Positions 1 to 11,081 of a stretch of 64,000 nucleotides of DNA are shown here, piece by piece. This stretch comes from Syncephalis fuscata (Eukaryota > Zoopagomycota > Zoopagomycetes > Zoopagales > Piptocephalidaceae): contig JAHLTZ010000009.1 of the NCBI GenBank assembly GCA_025786725.1, positions 62,001 to 126,000 of the forward strand, written 5' to 3'. How positions within the stretch are numbered: the first letter of the stretch is position 1; the number at the start of each line of letters is the position of its first letter. A model generated the notes under the pieces. That model had not been told where the DNA came from, made no database searches, and worked only from the letters and a program-made list of their open reading frames with translations. The translations under genes were made by a program, and so were the position numbers.

Positions 1-1790
1 TGTCAATTATAATATCATGTTCTATAATAATGGCATTTGTTTATGCATTGATGTTATTATTCTTATTTCACTGATGACATTGTTCTATAAATATACTTGT
101 TTTTATTGTTTGTTGTTTGTCATTATTATTACACTCATTGTTCTACTGTTGACATTGTTCTATAATTATATTTGCTTTTATGCTATTACTTTTTATTCTT
201 TATTCTATTCCACCACTTGAACAACTCCCTCATCTGTATTTCAATTTGTTCATAGTCTTTTTATATACAATGCCACTCGATTCATGGATTGTATATATTA
301 AATAATTTATTAATTAAATAAAGATAATATTTTACATTAAACAATTTATTAGTTATTTATTGTGATTTGGAATCAAATGACTATTTTTAACAACATTTGC
401 GTAATTGAACTACACATTTAATCTATTGAACATGAAAACAAGTGGTGAGTGACATCAATCACTAAATACTCATCATTGTAGATTCATTATCTAGTATGCA
501 TATATCCAGTACACATATATACTCTATTCACCTATATCATTACCATTCTATTCCACATTACTATATACCATTATATAATATACTAGACATATTTTATTGT
601 TTATATGCTTCATTACACTCTACTCATTCCACTCATTGCATTATATGCACTATAAATTCAATAACGTTTTATATAATTTTTTACCGTACATTTATCATTT
701 TATATACCATTATATAATCGCCTATCCTCCTCTATCCAAACCTATTTTTGTTTTTGTTCTAGCTGTATTATTAATAAATGTCGACTAATTCCGCTTATTG
801 ATCATGCATATATGCTCAATAACTTTAACATAACTAATCGTCATTTCACGCCATAGATTCTTTACAATTTATATTATTTTATTGTTTAGTATATACGCGC
901 TAGTTATTGCAGTTTTCCTTTTTGTTTTAGCTTTATTATTAAGTTCGACTAATGTCGGTCATCTGCTCATGCATATATGCTTAATAACTTGAACATTGCT
1001 AATCTCGCTTAATATTGCGTATTCATTATAATGTTTATCATCTTATTATATATTGGCTACACGCTGTCTATATTCGTTGTCGATATGGTTCAAATTTTTT
1101 ATTAATAAAATTGACATATTGCATTTTGTTCACTGAGTTATATTGATAGAACAAACAATATAAATATGAACAGAGTTATGTTTTATTAAGATTATTTATA
1201 AATAGATTAGATCATGCTAACTAGATATGGTTTAATGTTAAGCAAAACAAAGTGACAGGTATACATAGTAATAATACATACTGCAATAATATATGCATAT
1301 TGGATAATGAACCTATGATGATGAGTATTTGATGATTGCTGTTATTTATCACTCATCATCATGTTTAATAGGTTAGATATTGTTAAAAATATTCATTGTC
1401 CCCCAAATCATACTAAATGGCTAATAAATTCAATTAAATTATATAATAATGTTAAATGACACACAATATTCTATATAATGATACAGTTTATTTAGTTCAA
1501 TTAACAAATATTAAAATTAAAAGTAAAAAATAAAATGGTACATAGCATATATATATATTAGTGCAACAACACTACCACAATCAAATAAAACAATTGACTA
1601 AATAATTGCTAATATCATTACTAAAGTAGCTAACATGGTTGTAATTGTAGTGAATGTAACTCATTGTAATATGTTAATATTCAATCAATCTTTCTATACA
1701 TGCCCAACAACAATAACAATGATCAATCTTAAATGTTTCAAGTAAATTAAATAGTATGTTACATTCTTTAAATCAATTTATTAACAACAT
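1..1790. repeat. Long copy of dispersed AT-rich repeat with inverted arms
   Basis: No coding sequence is supported here. Bases 1-400 read as the reverse complement of about 28330-28020, and 1300-1790 as the reverse complement of about 28000-27640. The block is therefore the same element as the one at 27.6-28.3 kb, in opposite orientation and with roughly 900 bp of extra middle. An arm near 360-520 (landmarks CAAATGACTATTTTTAA and ATCTATTGAACATG) recurs inverted near 1310-1470. The copy is cut by the window start, so its true left end is unknown. No transposase or reverse transcriptase reading frame is visible, so a non-autonomous element (MITE-like or LTR-derived) is the likeliest class. Confidence 0.75.
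740..1010. repeat. Imperfect direct repeat inside the long element
   Basis: Two units, about 740-850 and 910-1010, share the order TTTTAGCT-like tract, TATTATTAA, GTCGACTAA or TTCGACTAA, CATGCATATATGCT, AATAACTT and CTAATC. They lie in the part of the repeat that is missing from the short copy at 27.6 kb. Confidence 0.55.
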
Positions 1791-2952
1791 TTTAATGGAA
1801 ACCAATATAATTATATTGCGTATAACAACAGTATAACTTTAATTGTAATAAACTTTGTTTTAAGGGCTCAAAATAGAGGATACAAGCAGAATTTAACTGT
1901 TATCACTATTATTCAATAACTATAGTAATAGCAATAGTATTTTCAAACATAATCCATGATACGTATTACGAGTAAAAAGACACTCTTATAAATACAATGT
2001 ATCTATTTATTTTCTTATTTTTCTATTTCATTCTATTTACATCACAATATATCGGTTTTTTTTACATTACCGATTATATCTGACTACTTGTGCGTAGTTT
2101 TTCTTTATTTTTCGTTATCAGCGTGTGCATTTATTATAATTGGCGTGTGCATTTACTATTATCGGCGTGTGTATTTTTTGTCGGAGTGTGTATTTGCTGT
2201 TATCGGAGCATGTATTAGTTATTTGTGGCAACGATGACACTGGTCAACTATTGTGCCTGCCTTTTTTGTCTATATCACGGTATCTCAGCTGTATTTCACT
2301 TACTTTTGTCCTAATAGCTGCACTCACCAGTATAGTAATAATAATAAATTTTATTGTAATTTCCCAACATATGCCCCAATCCTTTCGTATCAACAATCTA
2401 TTGTGCATAGACTTTTTGCAATGGGGTTCTTTTGTCCTTTGTTCTGACAAGTCGTCCATGGCTTATCCTAATTATGTGGTCATGTGAATAAACCGATAAC
2501 GAGAGATGCGATGTCATGATGCGTATTTTCAATCTCCATTCGTTTTCTCTGCACCTGGCTAGCAATTAAAGGAAGTCAGTGTCAATGAATGATCATTTAA
2601 TACTCAGCTTATTTTTCCAAGTGTAATTTATTAGCCAAAATCTTGACACTCAAAATACCACTACAAATAAAGCACTGGTTGGCGAGTGATCCGCCTATTT
2701 GACATACAACACCTGTATTCCAGCTCTTCCTCTCTATCTCTCACTCTCTATCTTTTTAAGCCTGTGTTCCACCACATTATTACCTGTTTGCACTGCACGT
2801 CACATTGCAGTTCTCAATTGAATTGTCCACAAGTGACGACTATTCTTCTTTATCATCTTCACCATCGTCTATCTTTCACTTCGTGTCCGTGTGATTAACT
2901 GACGTGAAGTGGATCCACATCTACTTGTTCATTTTTATTATTAATTTCTATT
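1791..2952. other. Intergenic, promoter side of the acyl-CoA ligase
   Basis: AT-rich DNA with no convincing gene. Short open frames around 2140-2490 have low-complexity composition and no family resemblance. From about 2690 to 2950 the plus strand becomes pyrimidine-rich, as is common in fungal promoters and 5' leaders just upstream of a start codon. Confidence 0.5.
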
Positions 2953-4989
2953 ATGTCTACCACTAATGACAAAGTTACCGATGCTACAATCTTTTATCCT
3001 GAGTTGCTAGAGCCGACCATTGATGGTGTCAATGCCATTGCCGTGCCCAAAGCACTACAAGATGGTAGCGATGGTTGGCCCAAGGCCCATGTCAGCTCAC
3101 TTAAACAATATCGTGAAATGTGGGAGGAAAGTGTACGCAACCCAGAAGACTTTTGGTCAAAGCTAGCTAAAGAAACACTTCATTGGTACCATCCATTCGA
3201 AGTTGCTACTAGCGGTGGCTTTGAACATGGCGATGTCGCGTGGTTCCGTGGCGGCAAGCTTAACGTATCCTACAACTGTGTGGATCGCCATGCGAATGTC
3301 GACCCAAATCGGGTAGCCATGATTTACGAGCCGGATGAACCAAACCAATCGCGTAAAATCACTTATGGCTGGCTATTCCGTGAAATGAATCGTGTGGCTA
3401 ATTTGCTACTTAGCTATGGCTTACGTAAAGGTGATACTGTGGCCATTTACATGCCTGTAATACCCCAAATAGCTGCAGCTATGCTTGCCTGTGCCCGTAT
3501 TGGCTGTCCACACATCGTTGTATTTGCCGGTTTTAGCGCTGAAGTACTTCGTGGCTGTATTAATAATACCAAATGCCGTGCTGTTTTCACTGTTGATGAA
3601 GGCCGCTATGCCGGTCGTCCTGTCGCTACTAAGCATATAGTTGACCAGGCATTAGCCCATGGCTGTCCATCAGTTGAAAAGGTCGTTGTATTCCAACGCG
3701 GGCCTGAACCAGCCGACATTGTTATGACAGAAGGCCGTGATGAATGGTGGCATACTGCTGTTGACCGCCATCGTGCGTACTGCCCACCTGAATGGATGGA
3801 TGCTGAGGATCCACTATTCTTGTTATACACATCTGGTTCAACGGGCAAGCCAAAAGGTCTCGTTCACACGACGGCCGGCTATTTGTTAAATGCAGCCGTT
3901 ACGACCAAATACATGTTTGACTATCGTCCCGGTGATATTCTCGGATGTACAGTCGATGTCGGTTGGGTTACTGGTCATAGCCATATTGTTTATGGACAAA
4001 TGTGTCTAGGCGGTACTTCAGTTTTATTTGAATCGGATCCGGCTTATCCTAATGCCAGCCGATGCTGGGATTTAATTGCTGAGCATAAAGTTACACACTT
4101 TTACACACCGCCAACAACTATTCGCGCTTTGCGTCGTCTCGGTGACCAATGGTTTGAAGGCAAGGACCTATCATCATTGCGAGTCATCGGCTCTCTTGGT
4201 GAACCAATTAATCCTGAAGCATGGTATTGGTACCATGAGAAGGTTGGCAAGAATCGCTGTGCCGTTATTGATGCTTATGGGCAAACGGAGGGGGGTGGCA
4301 TTTTATTGTCACCCTTGCCTGGTGCCATCGCTGCTAAACCAGGCAGTGCATCTACGCCTTTACTTGGCATAGATCTGGCTATTCTCGATCCAGCCACCGG
4401 TCAAGAGCTTACGGGTAACGATGTTGAAGGCGTGCTAGCTATTAGGCGCCCTTGGCCATCACTTGCGCGTACTGTGTACAATACACATGAACGCTATCTT
4501 AATGAATACATGCGTGTCTATCCTGGCTATTACTTCACTGGCGATGGCTGTTACCGCGATGCCGATGGCTACTACTGGATTCGTGGTCGTGTTGATGACG
4601 TTATCAACGTAAGCGGCCATCGATTGAGTACGGCGGAAATCGAATCGGCTTTGATTCAACATCCAGCAGTTGCTGAAGCAGCCGTTGTTGGTCAAAACGA
4701 CGACATGACCAACCAAGCTATTTGCGCCTTTATCGCAATTAAACCAACGCATAGTGATGTCGCGTTTAAGGAGCTTGCATTACAAGTACGCAAAACAGTT
4801 GCACCATTTGCTGCACCTAAATATTTTCATTTGGTGGCTGATTTGCCTAAAACACGCTCAGGCAAAATTGTCCGCCGTATACTGCGTAAGATTGTTAACG
4901 GTGAAGCTGATAATCTTGGTGATCTAAGCACCATTAGAGATCCAAGTGTCGTTGATGATATCATCAAACTAGTCGCTGAAAACCAGTAG
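2953..4989 (+). CDS. Acetyl-CoA synthetase-like acyl-CoA ligase with altered acyl pocket
   Basis: Intronless 678-residue ANL-superfamily enzyme, full length for acetyl-CoA synthetase. It activates a short carboxylate to acyl-AMP and then acyl-CoA, and is expected in the cytosol because no C-terminal peroxisomal tripeptide is seen. The P-loop-like YTSGSTGKPKG is at residues 292-302, DVGWVTGHSH follows, and the catalytic Lys is K638 in SGKIVRR. The start ATG gives the usual N-terminal length. Oddity: the family motif WQTETGG reads GQTEGGG here, so the Trp that closes the acetate pocket is Gly443, and the Val before GEPINPEAW is Leu415. Both codon changes are clean with no frameshift. Published Trp-to-Gly mutants of archaeal acetyl-CoA synthetase accept longer acyl chains, so the substrate may not be acetate. 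The family call is secure; the substrate is not. Confidence 0.95.
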   Translation: MSTTNDKVTDATIFYPELLEPTIDGVNAIAVPKALQDGSDGWPKAHVSSLKQYREMWEESVRNPEDFWSKLAKETLHWYHPFEVATSGGFEHGDVAWFRGGKLNVSYNCVDRHANVDPNRVAMIYEPDEPNQSRKITYGWLFREMNRVANLLLSYGLRKGDTVAIYMPVIPQIAAAMLACARIGCPHIVVFAGFSAEVLRGCINNTKCRAVFTVDEGRYAGRPVATKHIVDQALAHGCPSVEKVVVFQRGPEPADIVMTEGRDEWWHTAVDRHRAYCPPEWMDAEDPLFLLYTSGSTGKPKGLVHTTAGYLLNAAVTTKYMFDYRPGDILGCTVDVGWVTGHSHIVYGQMCLGGTSVLFESDPAYPNASRCWDLIAEHKVTHFYTPPTTIRALRRLGDQWFEGKDLSSLRVIGSLGEPINPEAWYWYHEKVGKNRCAVIDAYGQTEGGGILLSPLPGAIAAKPGSASTPLLGIDLAILDPATGQELTGNDVEGVLAIRRPWPSLARTVYNTHERYLNEYMRVYPGYYFTGDGCYRDADGYYWIRGRVDDVINVSGHRLSTAEIESALIQHPAVAEAAVVGQNDDMTNQAICAFIAIKPTHSDVAFKELALQVRKTVAPFAAPKYFHLVADLPKTRSGKIVRRILRKIVNGEADNLGDLSTIRDPSVVDDIIKLVAENQ

Positions 4990-6655
4990 ATGAATACTAC
5001 ATTTGAATTCATTTCATTTCATAATAAACTGCTTTTATTTATAATTAATTAACATGCTTAATATCAATGAAAATTTTCGAAAATAGGCTGTTTTCAAATT
5101 TAATTTATTAATTAGATTATTTTTTGCTTATATCAAACTTTGTTTTCTTATAATGACGTTCACTACAGATTAATCACTCTTCATGGCATATTTTTTATGT
5201 AGCTGTTTTATTAGTAGTTTCTATTTACTCTAACAAAAACCTTTATTTCAACATTTTAGTGCTAATCTCTATATAACATATTTTTGTATTGTATTTTTGA
5301 GTTTCATTTGCCACAAGTATATTGTTGAAAGTCTTTTAACAAATAAAATACAATTGGTATTGCTGTTAATATTACTACAATTAACTAAATTACTCAAATA
5401 AACAAAGTTTTAAATTAAATTGTTGCATTTATTGTAATTAGCTTTTTCCCATCAAAGATTTTTAGCTTTGTAACTCTTATTACTCAACAATATTATAAAT
5501 ACATAATACTGTTACTCAAATAATAATAAAAATGACTTTTTATAATCCAATTCATTTAGTTTATTACCAGAATTTATACAATTATGACTTTTGTTATAAA
5601 TATGTTAATTAAGCTATTGTTATAAGTTAAAGTCATTTGATACTAATTATATTTTCCTAAATTGATATTGACACATTTGACTAAGCTACCATCTTTATTT
5701 CTTTTTCTTCTTTGGTCACTTGGTCAATGTTGCATCATTTTATCACTATTGTTGTAACAATGTCATTTTTATTGAATCAAAAGCATATCGAATTTTGTAA
5801 TAAGAAATAATAGCATTTATTGAGCTATCACAATCGTTGATGTATATTAAATAATTAAATCTGTACTTAATGCTTGTACACCTGTTGATTTTACATTTAA
5901 AAATGTAGCTACATCATTTGTAATAAATTATTAATATATTAATAGTATCAGTACCATAATCATATGGACGGCCATTAAAATATTTAATACTGCACTAGGC
6001 AATTTTTAATAGGTTAGTTTTCTGCTTTCTGGCAATTAAAGCAAACTGACATTTATTACTAGAATTGTCTTTATAAAAATAATTAAGATGAATTTTTTTG
6101 AATCAATATTTTTCTTTTAAAATTGCAATTGTTAACAAGTTTAAACTCGTCAACGGCAATCATCAGCTTTTTGATACTGGCAAATATAGGTCCTTTAAAT
6201 AGTCCAGTAAACATTGTGGTAGCTTTTTTAAATTGGTGTATTTTAATAAATAAGATTCAAAAACGGTCTATTTTTATTTATTAGTTTAGTATAATAAATT
6301 AAAAGAGAAATTTATTATGGTAATTTTTATTTTCTTCAAAACAGTATAGTTGGTAAGATAAAATTTAAAAATGATCTATTTTGGTAAATAAAATCAAAAA
6401 GTGGTCTATTTTTGAAAACTCACTAATATACAACTGATTCTATTTATAATAATTAACATGTTCAATATTAATAACATTTAGAGTAAGAAAGCTTTACTAA
6501 GAGCCGGGAAATCATTAATTGGATTTCTTCATGCACGAAAACAAACACAAATTGGATAACAGGGCGGAATGATATAGATGGTTGGCGCACACACACAGAC
6601 ACGCACACGAATAGAGAAAACGAAATAGAATAATATGCTGATATCGCATGTTGTT
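4990..6655. other. Intergenic AT-rich DNA with a block shared with 37.4 kb
   Basis: No gene is supported. Bases near 5380-5470 (CTACAATTAACTAAAT, then TTGTTGCATTTATTGTA, then a TTTTTCCCAT-like tract) recur near 37420-37510 in the same order. Both blocks lie a few hundred bases downstream of a stop codon. Short phrases resembling GGTCTATTTTT recur near 6260, 6370 and 6400. Confidence 0.45.
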
Positions 6656-7467
6656 CTAGTTAACTCGAGACAGTGTAATTTGGTATTCTCCTTCTATATT
6701 TTGTGCCACCCATAATATGGCCGAGCTATATGAATGTCATCGTGTATATAATAAATAAATATATTCATTTTATTGCAACTATACCAATTTTCTTACCTGA
6801 AAATCAATAGACAGCATTGAGCTACAATGCAATAGCCAGCGTAGGCATAGACATCGGCAAATTTGACACAGAGCATTGCCTAAAACGTGCAATTAATATA
6901 ATAATAATAATTTAAACAATATTATATATTTGCATACTTACAATAGATCCAGCTACACCGCTTACCATCACGGTAACACCTATAAATAGCGCAAGACGTG
7001 CACGCCACGCAGAAACGGGATCAAGTAAGTAGCCGTCGCCGGTAAGACGTGCTTGATCGATAGAATTCACACTAGCATAGTAAATAAAAAATTAGTACAC
7101 TTCGTGCTTGCCTTCATGTTATTGCTACTATAGCTTCCACGCCTTTACTTACATAAACATGCCTAGCATAACACAAACACCTGGTGTCCACTCAGCACTC
7201 ATGCTAATATTACGTTGTATTGCTTGAATCGCTCCATCAATAAATAGCCACCAAGCGGCTGCAAACTAGCATGATTGAAATGACAGCATCGCAATGACGT
7301 ATATAAGGTACACAGTCTAATGATCTATTTTGAATACCTACCAAGCCACCTGATAGATAGACGCCACCCTCATGGCGTAAATGGGGCGCGAATGCCGGCA
7401 ATGCCGGTATCGGAAATAGACATAGACGATTTTGGGTCGTGCCCGCACGCCACCCGCCAGCAGACAT
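6656..7467 (-). CDS. VPS68: VPS68 / TMEM50-family endosomal membrane protein
   Basis: Five exons on the minus strand: 7467-7338, 7258-7153, 7071-6942, 6879-6797 and 6725-6656. They splice cleanly to 519 nt (172 residues) ending in TAG. Recognisable family stretches are GGVYLSGGL, AWWLFID, WTPGVCVMLGMFIVNSI and WVAQNIEGEY, in the order found in yeast Vps68 and human TMEM50. Four hydrophobic segments are visible. Vps68 works at endosomes with ESCRT machinery in multivesicular-body sorting (established for yeast). The first ATG was chosen because it places the family's short N-terminal arm directly before the GGVYLSG motif. All introns are GT-AG and short. No frame problem was found. Confidence 0.93.
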
Positions 7468-8032
7468 TGTAAATTGGCTTAGTTAACAAACGATTGGCGT
7501 TTAGGCAAAAGTGACAAGTAGTCAAGGTAACAGTAAAAGGGGTGTAGTAGTAAGCAATAAACAGGCCACTGTATTGAATACACTAATATATAGGACCAGT
7601 GACGGAGTAATAGTGCCGATAAAACGACGTGACTACAGATATACAAGCCAGTGGTAGTGGGACAAGTGTATTTGTCTGTGTATAAGATGACGAACAACAA
7701 ACAAACAAACAAGCAGACTAGCTCACAACCGTTCTTTCTTTACTTAGACAGTCGTGGTGGTGGAGAGGAGAGGCAAATAGTTGTGAAGTAAAAAGAGAAA
7801 AGTGGGGACAATTGTGCGTGCGTGTGTGTGTAGATGATTAATAGTTTTTTTAATTAATTTGAATTTGAATTTATATTCTCATTATGTTATTGGTTCCTTC
7901 AATGCTTCTACACATTGTATTCATTTGCGTCGTATTTTATTTATCTTTTTCTGGTTGGTTAATCAATGAAAAGTGGTGCTTACATCCACACACAGCATAA
8001 TACATCATAGTATAATGTTGTAGTTGACAACA
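7468..8032. other. Intergenic between VPS68 and IMP4
   Basis: This holds the VPS68 upstream region and the IMP4 3' region, since both genes are on the minus strand. Open frames on either strand have no family resemblance. A GT-rich microsatellite-like run lies near 7815-7830. Nothing else is seen. Confidence 0.5.
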
Positions 8033-9361
8033 CTAAAGCATTTCGCGTTTCTTGGCCGTGCGATGGTATGGACGCAATACCCATTCGACATCGGCATCTG
8101 GTATATCGACGGTGCCCAGACGGATTTCGTAGGCTAAAAGATAATACAATTATAATCAATAAGTATTCTGTTTGTGCAACGGTGCAGTTACTTACGTCGC
8201 ATCTCAAATCGTGGACCAACTTCGGCTAGTTGTACTTCTTTGGGTCCAGATTTGTAGAATACATGATGACTATTACAGTATTGATATTTTAATTAGCAAA
8301 CTATAGTGAATTAAAAGAGTATAAATAGATAAACTTACCGGAATGAAATAAAATCATTTTGATTTGAAAAAGTCATGACACGTTTGCTATCTTCTTTTGG
8401 CACAGGGAATAAATACTTCAAAGAATTGGCTACCTAGTAAGCATTGGCATTAGCATACTGAGCTTATGTTTATAATAGATTCATTGCTTACTCGTTGACC
8501 AAGTTTAGTAGTAAAATTCTCCATAATTAAATGCGGATATGCCTCGGATACAGTGCCACGATCGGCAATATCATGTCGTAGTACAACATTGTAGAGTGTA
8601 TAATAGCAAGTGGGGCCATATGGGAAATGGCACACAATCATACCGTCTAATTAAATAATATAAGTAAAATGCGGTAAAGTGTATAGCTTGAATCTACTTA
8701 CTAGGCTGGCCGCGATGCTCATGGAGAATAACAAGATCGGAAACTTCATTGGAGCGACAAGCATCGACTAAATCTTTCATAACATAGTTACCACGATTAA
8801 TACGCTGTGATCCTGGAATACATAGTCGCATTTCCTATAAACATCGCCTGTTATTGGCTGGCTAATTATAACTTATAGTGAGATGACTTACTTTGGCAAA
8901 CTGTTGTAAACGGCTGCTTGGATCGCGTGAAGTTGTTACTACAACCTTAGGGTCGTGCACTCCAGCATTGGCGTATTCATCGTCCGCATGATTTGTAGGT
9001 GCTAGTTGGTAAATGGCACTTAATATACGTAAATGCATATTCGGCCATAAACTTACCTTCCTGTGCCTCATCAAAAGGTAGTTCTTTGCGTAAACGGGCT
9101 GTTTCGTTGCGTGATTCCGTTGGCAATGCCTTTCCTTCTATTTAAAAAGTATGTCAGAATTGGTACATACTTGCAATCCTCACAGTGTACTTGCCATCAA
9201 GTGCTTCTTTGATTTTCTGTTTACGTTCAAAAATCTGGCCTCTTTGCTCTCTAGTGCTTTGCGATACAAATACTCGCGGCGTAATCGTGTTTGACGGCGG
9301 ATCTAAATAGTAGCAATAGCTAATTAGCAAAGGATCTATACACTGGTAGCTGTTTTACCAT
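8033..9361 (-). CDS. IMP4: IMP4, U3 snoRNP / small-subunit processome Brix protein
   Basis: Nine exons: 9361-9359, 9302-9195, 9137-9057, 9001-8892, 8834-8702, 8646-8492, 8433-8339, 8269-8196 and 8133-8033. The product shows the family start [15 protein letters not shown], then [44 protein letters not shown] and the C-terminal [16 protein letters not shown]. It binds U3 snoRNA with Imp3/Mpp10 in nucleolar 18S rRNA processing. The first exon is only the ATG. Near 9240 one base is missing (AAAGAGGCCAG where an extra G is needed). Restoring it gives 861 nt, 286 residues, close to yeast and human IMP4. Intron 2 (9194-9138) needs a GCAAGT donor, which restores the family spacing before GKALPTE. IMP4 is essential in yeast, so the frame break is probably a consensus error. 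Confidence 0.93.
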
Positions 9362-10072
9362 TTTGACTTGAATAATGAAAAGAACACGGAAAAGTTTTTT
9401 CTTTTTTTTTAATGCTTTGTGATTAAATCAATTAAACGTAAATCCAATAAAATCCTTGTTTAAATAATCTTATGATTTGAATTTAATCCATTTACTTTGT
9501 ATGTCACTCAAACGCAGTGATGGAAATTTACCCCATGCAGCGACTATTGTATGCGTCAAATGTGATGCGTCGATTTCAAAGCACGATATGACTAGTACAC
9601 ATAAAAGGATGATAATCCATAAAATATAATCTTTAATTCATTTGTCAGCAATTGATTCCAAATTATAAACGGACAACTGCAATAGCTGTTGTGTGGGTAC
9701 TATCGATAGATTGGTATAGATATTTTTAAATAAAAGTTATTACTATTATAGATAAAGCTAATGCTTGAACATAAACGAATTATCAATCGTAATATCGTTA
9801 CTGCAAGTCAACCATGTGAGGAGCAAAAAAATTCAAGTTTTTACTGCATATCATCAAACTTTTTGTGTCGATGTTCTACCGTACTATACGGCGATAGCTA
9901 TTGAGTTACACTCAGACGCAGCTTCTGGTACAATTACTAAAAATACAGGTTTGGTGCGCATGTGCCTCGTTTGGAAGATGATAAGAAGTACTTGCTGTGT
10001 GCTTTGGTCGCCGTAATATGTATAAGCCTTTTATATATCTATCCTTGTAGCTTTACTTTTAGTATTAGGATT
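9362..10072. other. Intergenic, divergent promoter between IMP4 and the 7TM-like gene
   Basis: The two genes are transcribed away from each other from this segment. A short ATG frame starts at 9761 but shows no family resemblance. From 9941 the frame of the downstream gene is already open and encodes a hydrophobic stretch (CALVAVICISLLYIY), so an upstream coding exon or an N-terminal signal segment may be hidden here. Confidence 0.4.
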
Positions 10073-11081
10073 ATGTTGGGAAGCAACGCTGGTGCAGAAA
10101 TAGATAAGAATTGGACTAAAAATGCCACGTATTTATGGGGCATTCCACTGCATCCATCGGGCGAAATGGACATAGATGATTTTTTTAAAGTAATGGCAGA
10201 AAGCCCAGGCTCGATACACGATCACCTAAAGGGCATTTGGATGCAACTTGTTGTTCATTTCTTCGTGGGCTGTATTCACGCACGCAATATTAATATCGCG
10301 CTCAGAATGATTATAGTCCAGCCACGGGCAGTCACTAGATGGTGCTGCCTATTACCCTCGCTTGCGGGTGCAGTGCTATCAATCATCTCATTACTATTCT
10401 ATTTTCTTCCAGGAATCAACTGTCGTATATTATGTTGGTACGCTGGACTTGAAATAAGTATTTCAATCATATGCTATAGCACTATTTTGCTTCAGAAAGC
10501 ATACGTAATACTTGATAGACAACGCTGGGTAATTGTAGTTGGCATATTGTTTATCTCTCCACAGGCAGGCATTCCTATTATTGTAATAACATCTACAGTT
10601 ATTATATTAAGCTTTGAATGCGGCTGCGTAATAATCTATCCACCTTACCTGGCCTGGTATTGGTTTGGCATATCATTGCTTGCTAATGTGTTTTTCTCAA
10701 GTATATTCAGCTACACTGCCTATAAGCAATACCGCGTATTTGGATCAGAAACCTGGAAACGTTTGGCCAAAGACGGCATTCAAGCCATGTGTCTTGTTAT
10801 GCTTTGTAATATTGTCTGTAGCGCTATGCTATGCTTTCGTCCACTGGGTGATGCCTCTGAATTTTTTTTCCTTATTGATTGGTAAGTGCCAGCCAATATT
10901 AGTATATCGCTTACTTACGCATCATTATTCTAGTTTAATCAGCTCAGTGATTCTTATTAAAAACTGCCAAGAGATGCACTATGCACTCAGACTATCTAAT
11001 CGTCCGAGAACAGACAAAATGCTGCACATTTCACAAGTGCCATTACCAATCAATAAGGGAGCCTATAATGCAATTACTTAG
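10073..11081 (+). CDS. Orphan multi-pass membrane protein with 7TM receptor-like topology
   Basis: Two exons, 10073-10881 and 10934-11081, joined across a 52-nt GT-AG intron, give 318 residues from the first in-frame ATG. The frame is open back to 9941 and adds a further hydrophobic segment, so the true start is uncertain. A short N-terminal region with two N-glycosylation sequons (NWT, NAT) is followed by about seven hydrophobic segments: around VVHFFVGCIHARN, CCLLPSLAGAVLSIISLL, LEISISIICYSTILL, VIVVGILF with the following stretch, WYWFGISLLANVFF, MCLVMLCNIVCSAML and FFFLIDCLISSVILI. A polar tail (SNRPRTDKML) ends the protein. The topology fits a G-protein-coupled receptor, but I cannot assign a known class. 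A decayed copy lies directly downstream. Confidence 0.7.

Noticed and set aside
496-788. Overlapping open frames of 60-75 codons with Tyr/His/Ser-rich translations
   Set aside because: They lie in the dispersed repeat, have low-complexity AT-driven composition and no start or splice support.
2140-2487. 115-codon open frame upstream of the acyl-CoA ligase
   Set aside because: Repetitive GTGT-type sequence, no family resemblance, no ATG with context; overlapped by equally long frames in other phases.
3163-5012. Several antisense frames inside the acyl-CoA ligase
   Set aside because: Shadows of a strongly conserved sense gene.
6240-6420. Repeated GGTCTATTTTT-like phrases as a regulatory array
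   Set aside because: Only three loose copies in AT-rich DNA; not distinguishable from chance by eye.
7479-7712. Antisense open frame upstream of VPS68
   Set aside because: Cys/Leu/Tyr-rich translation without family resemblance, lying in a promoter region.
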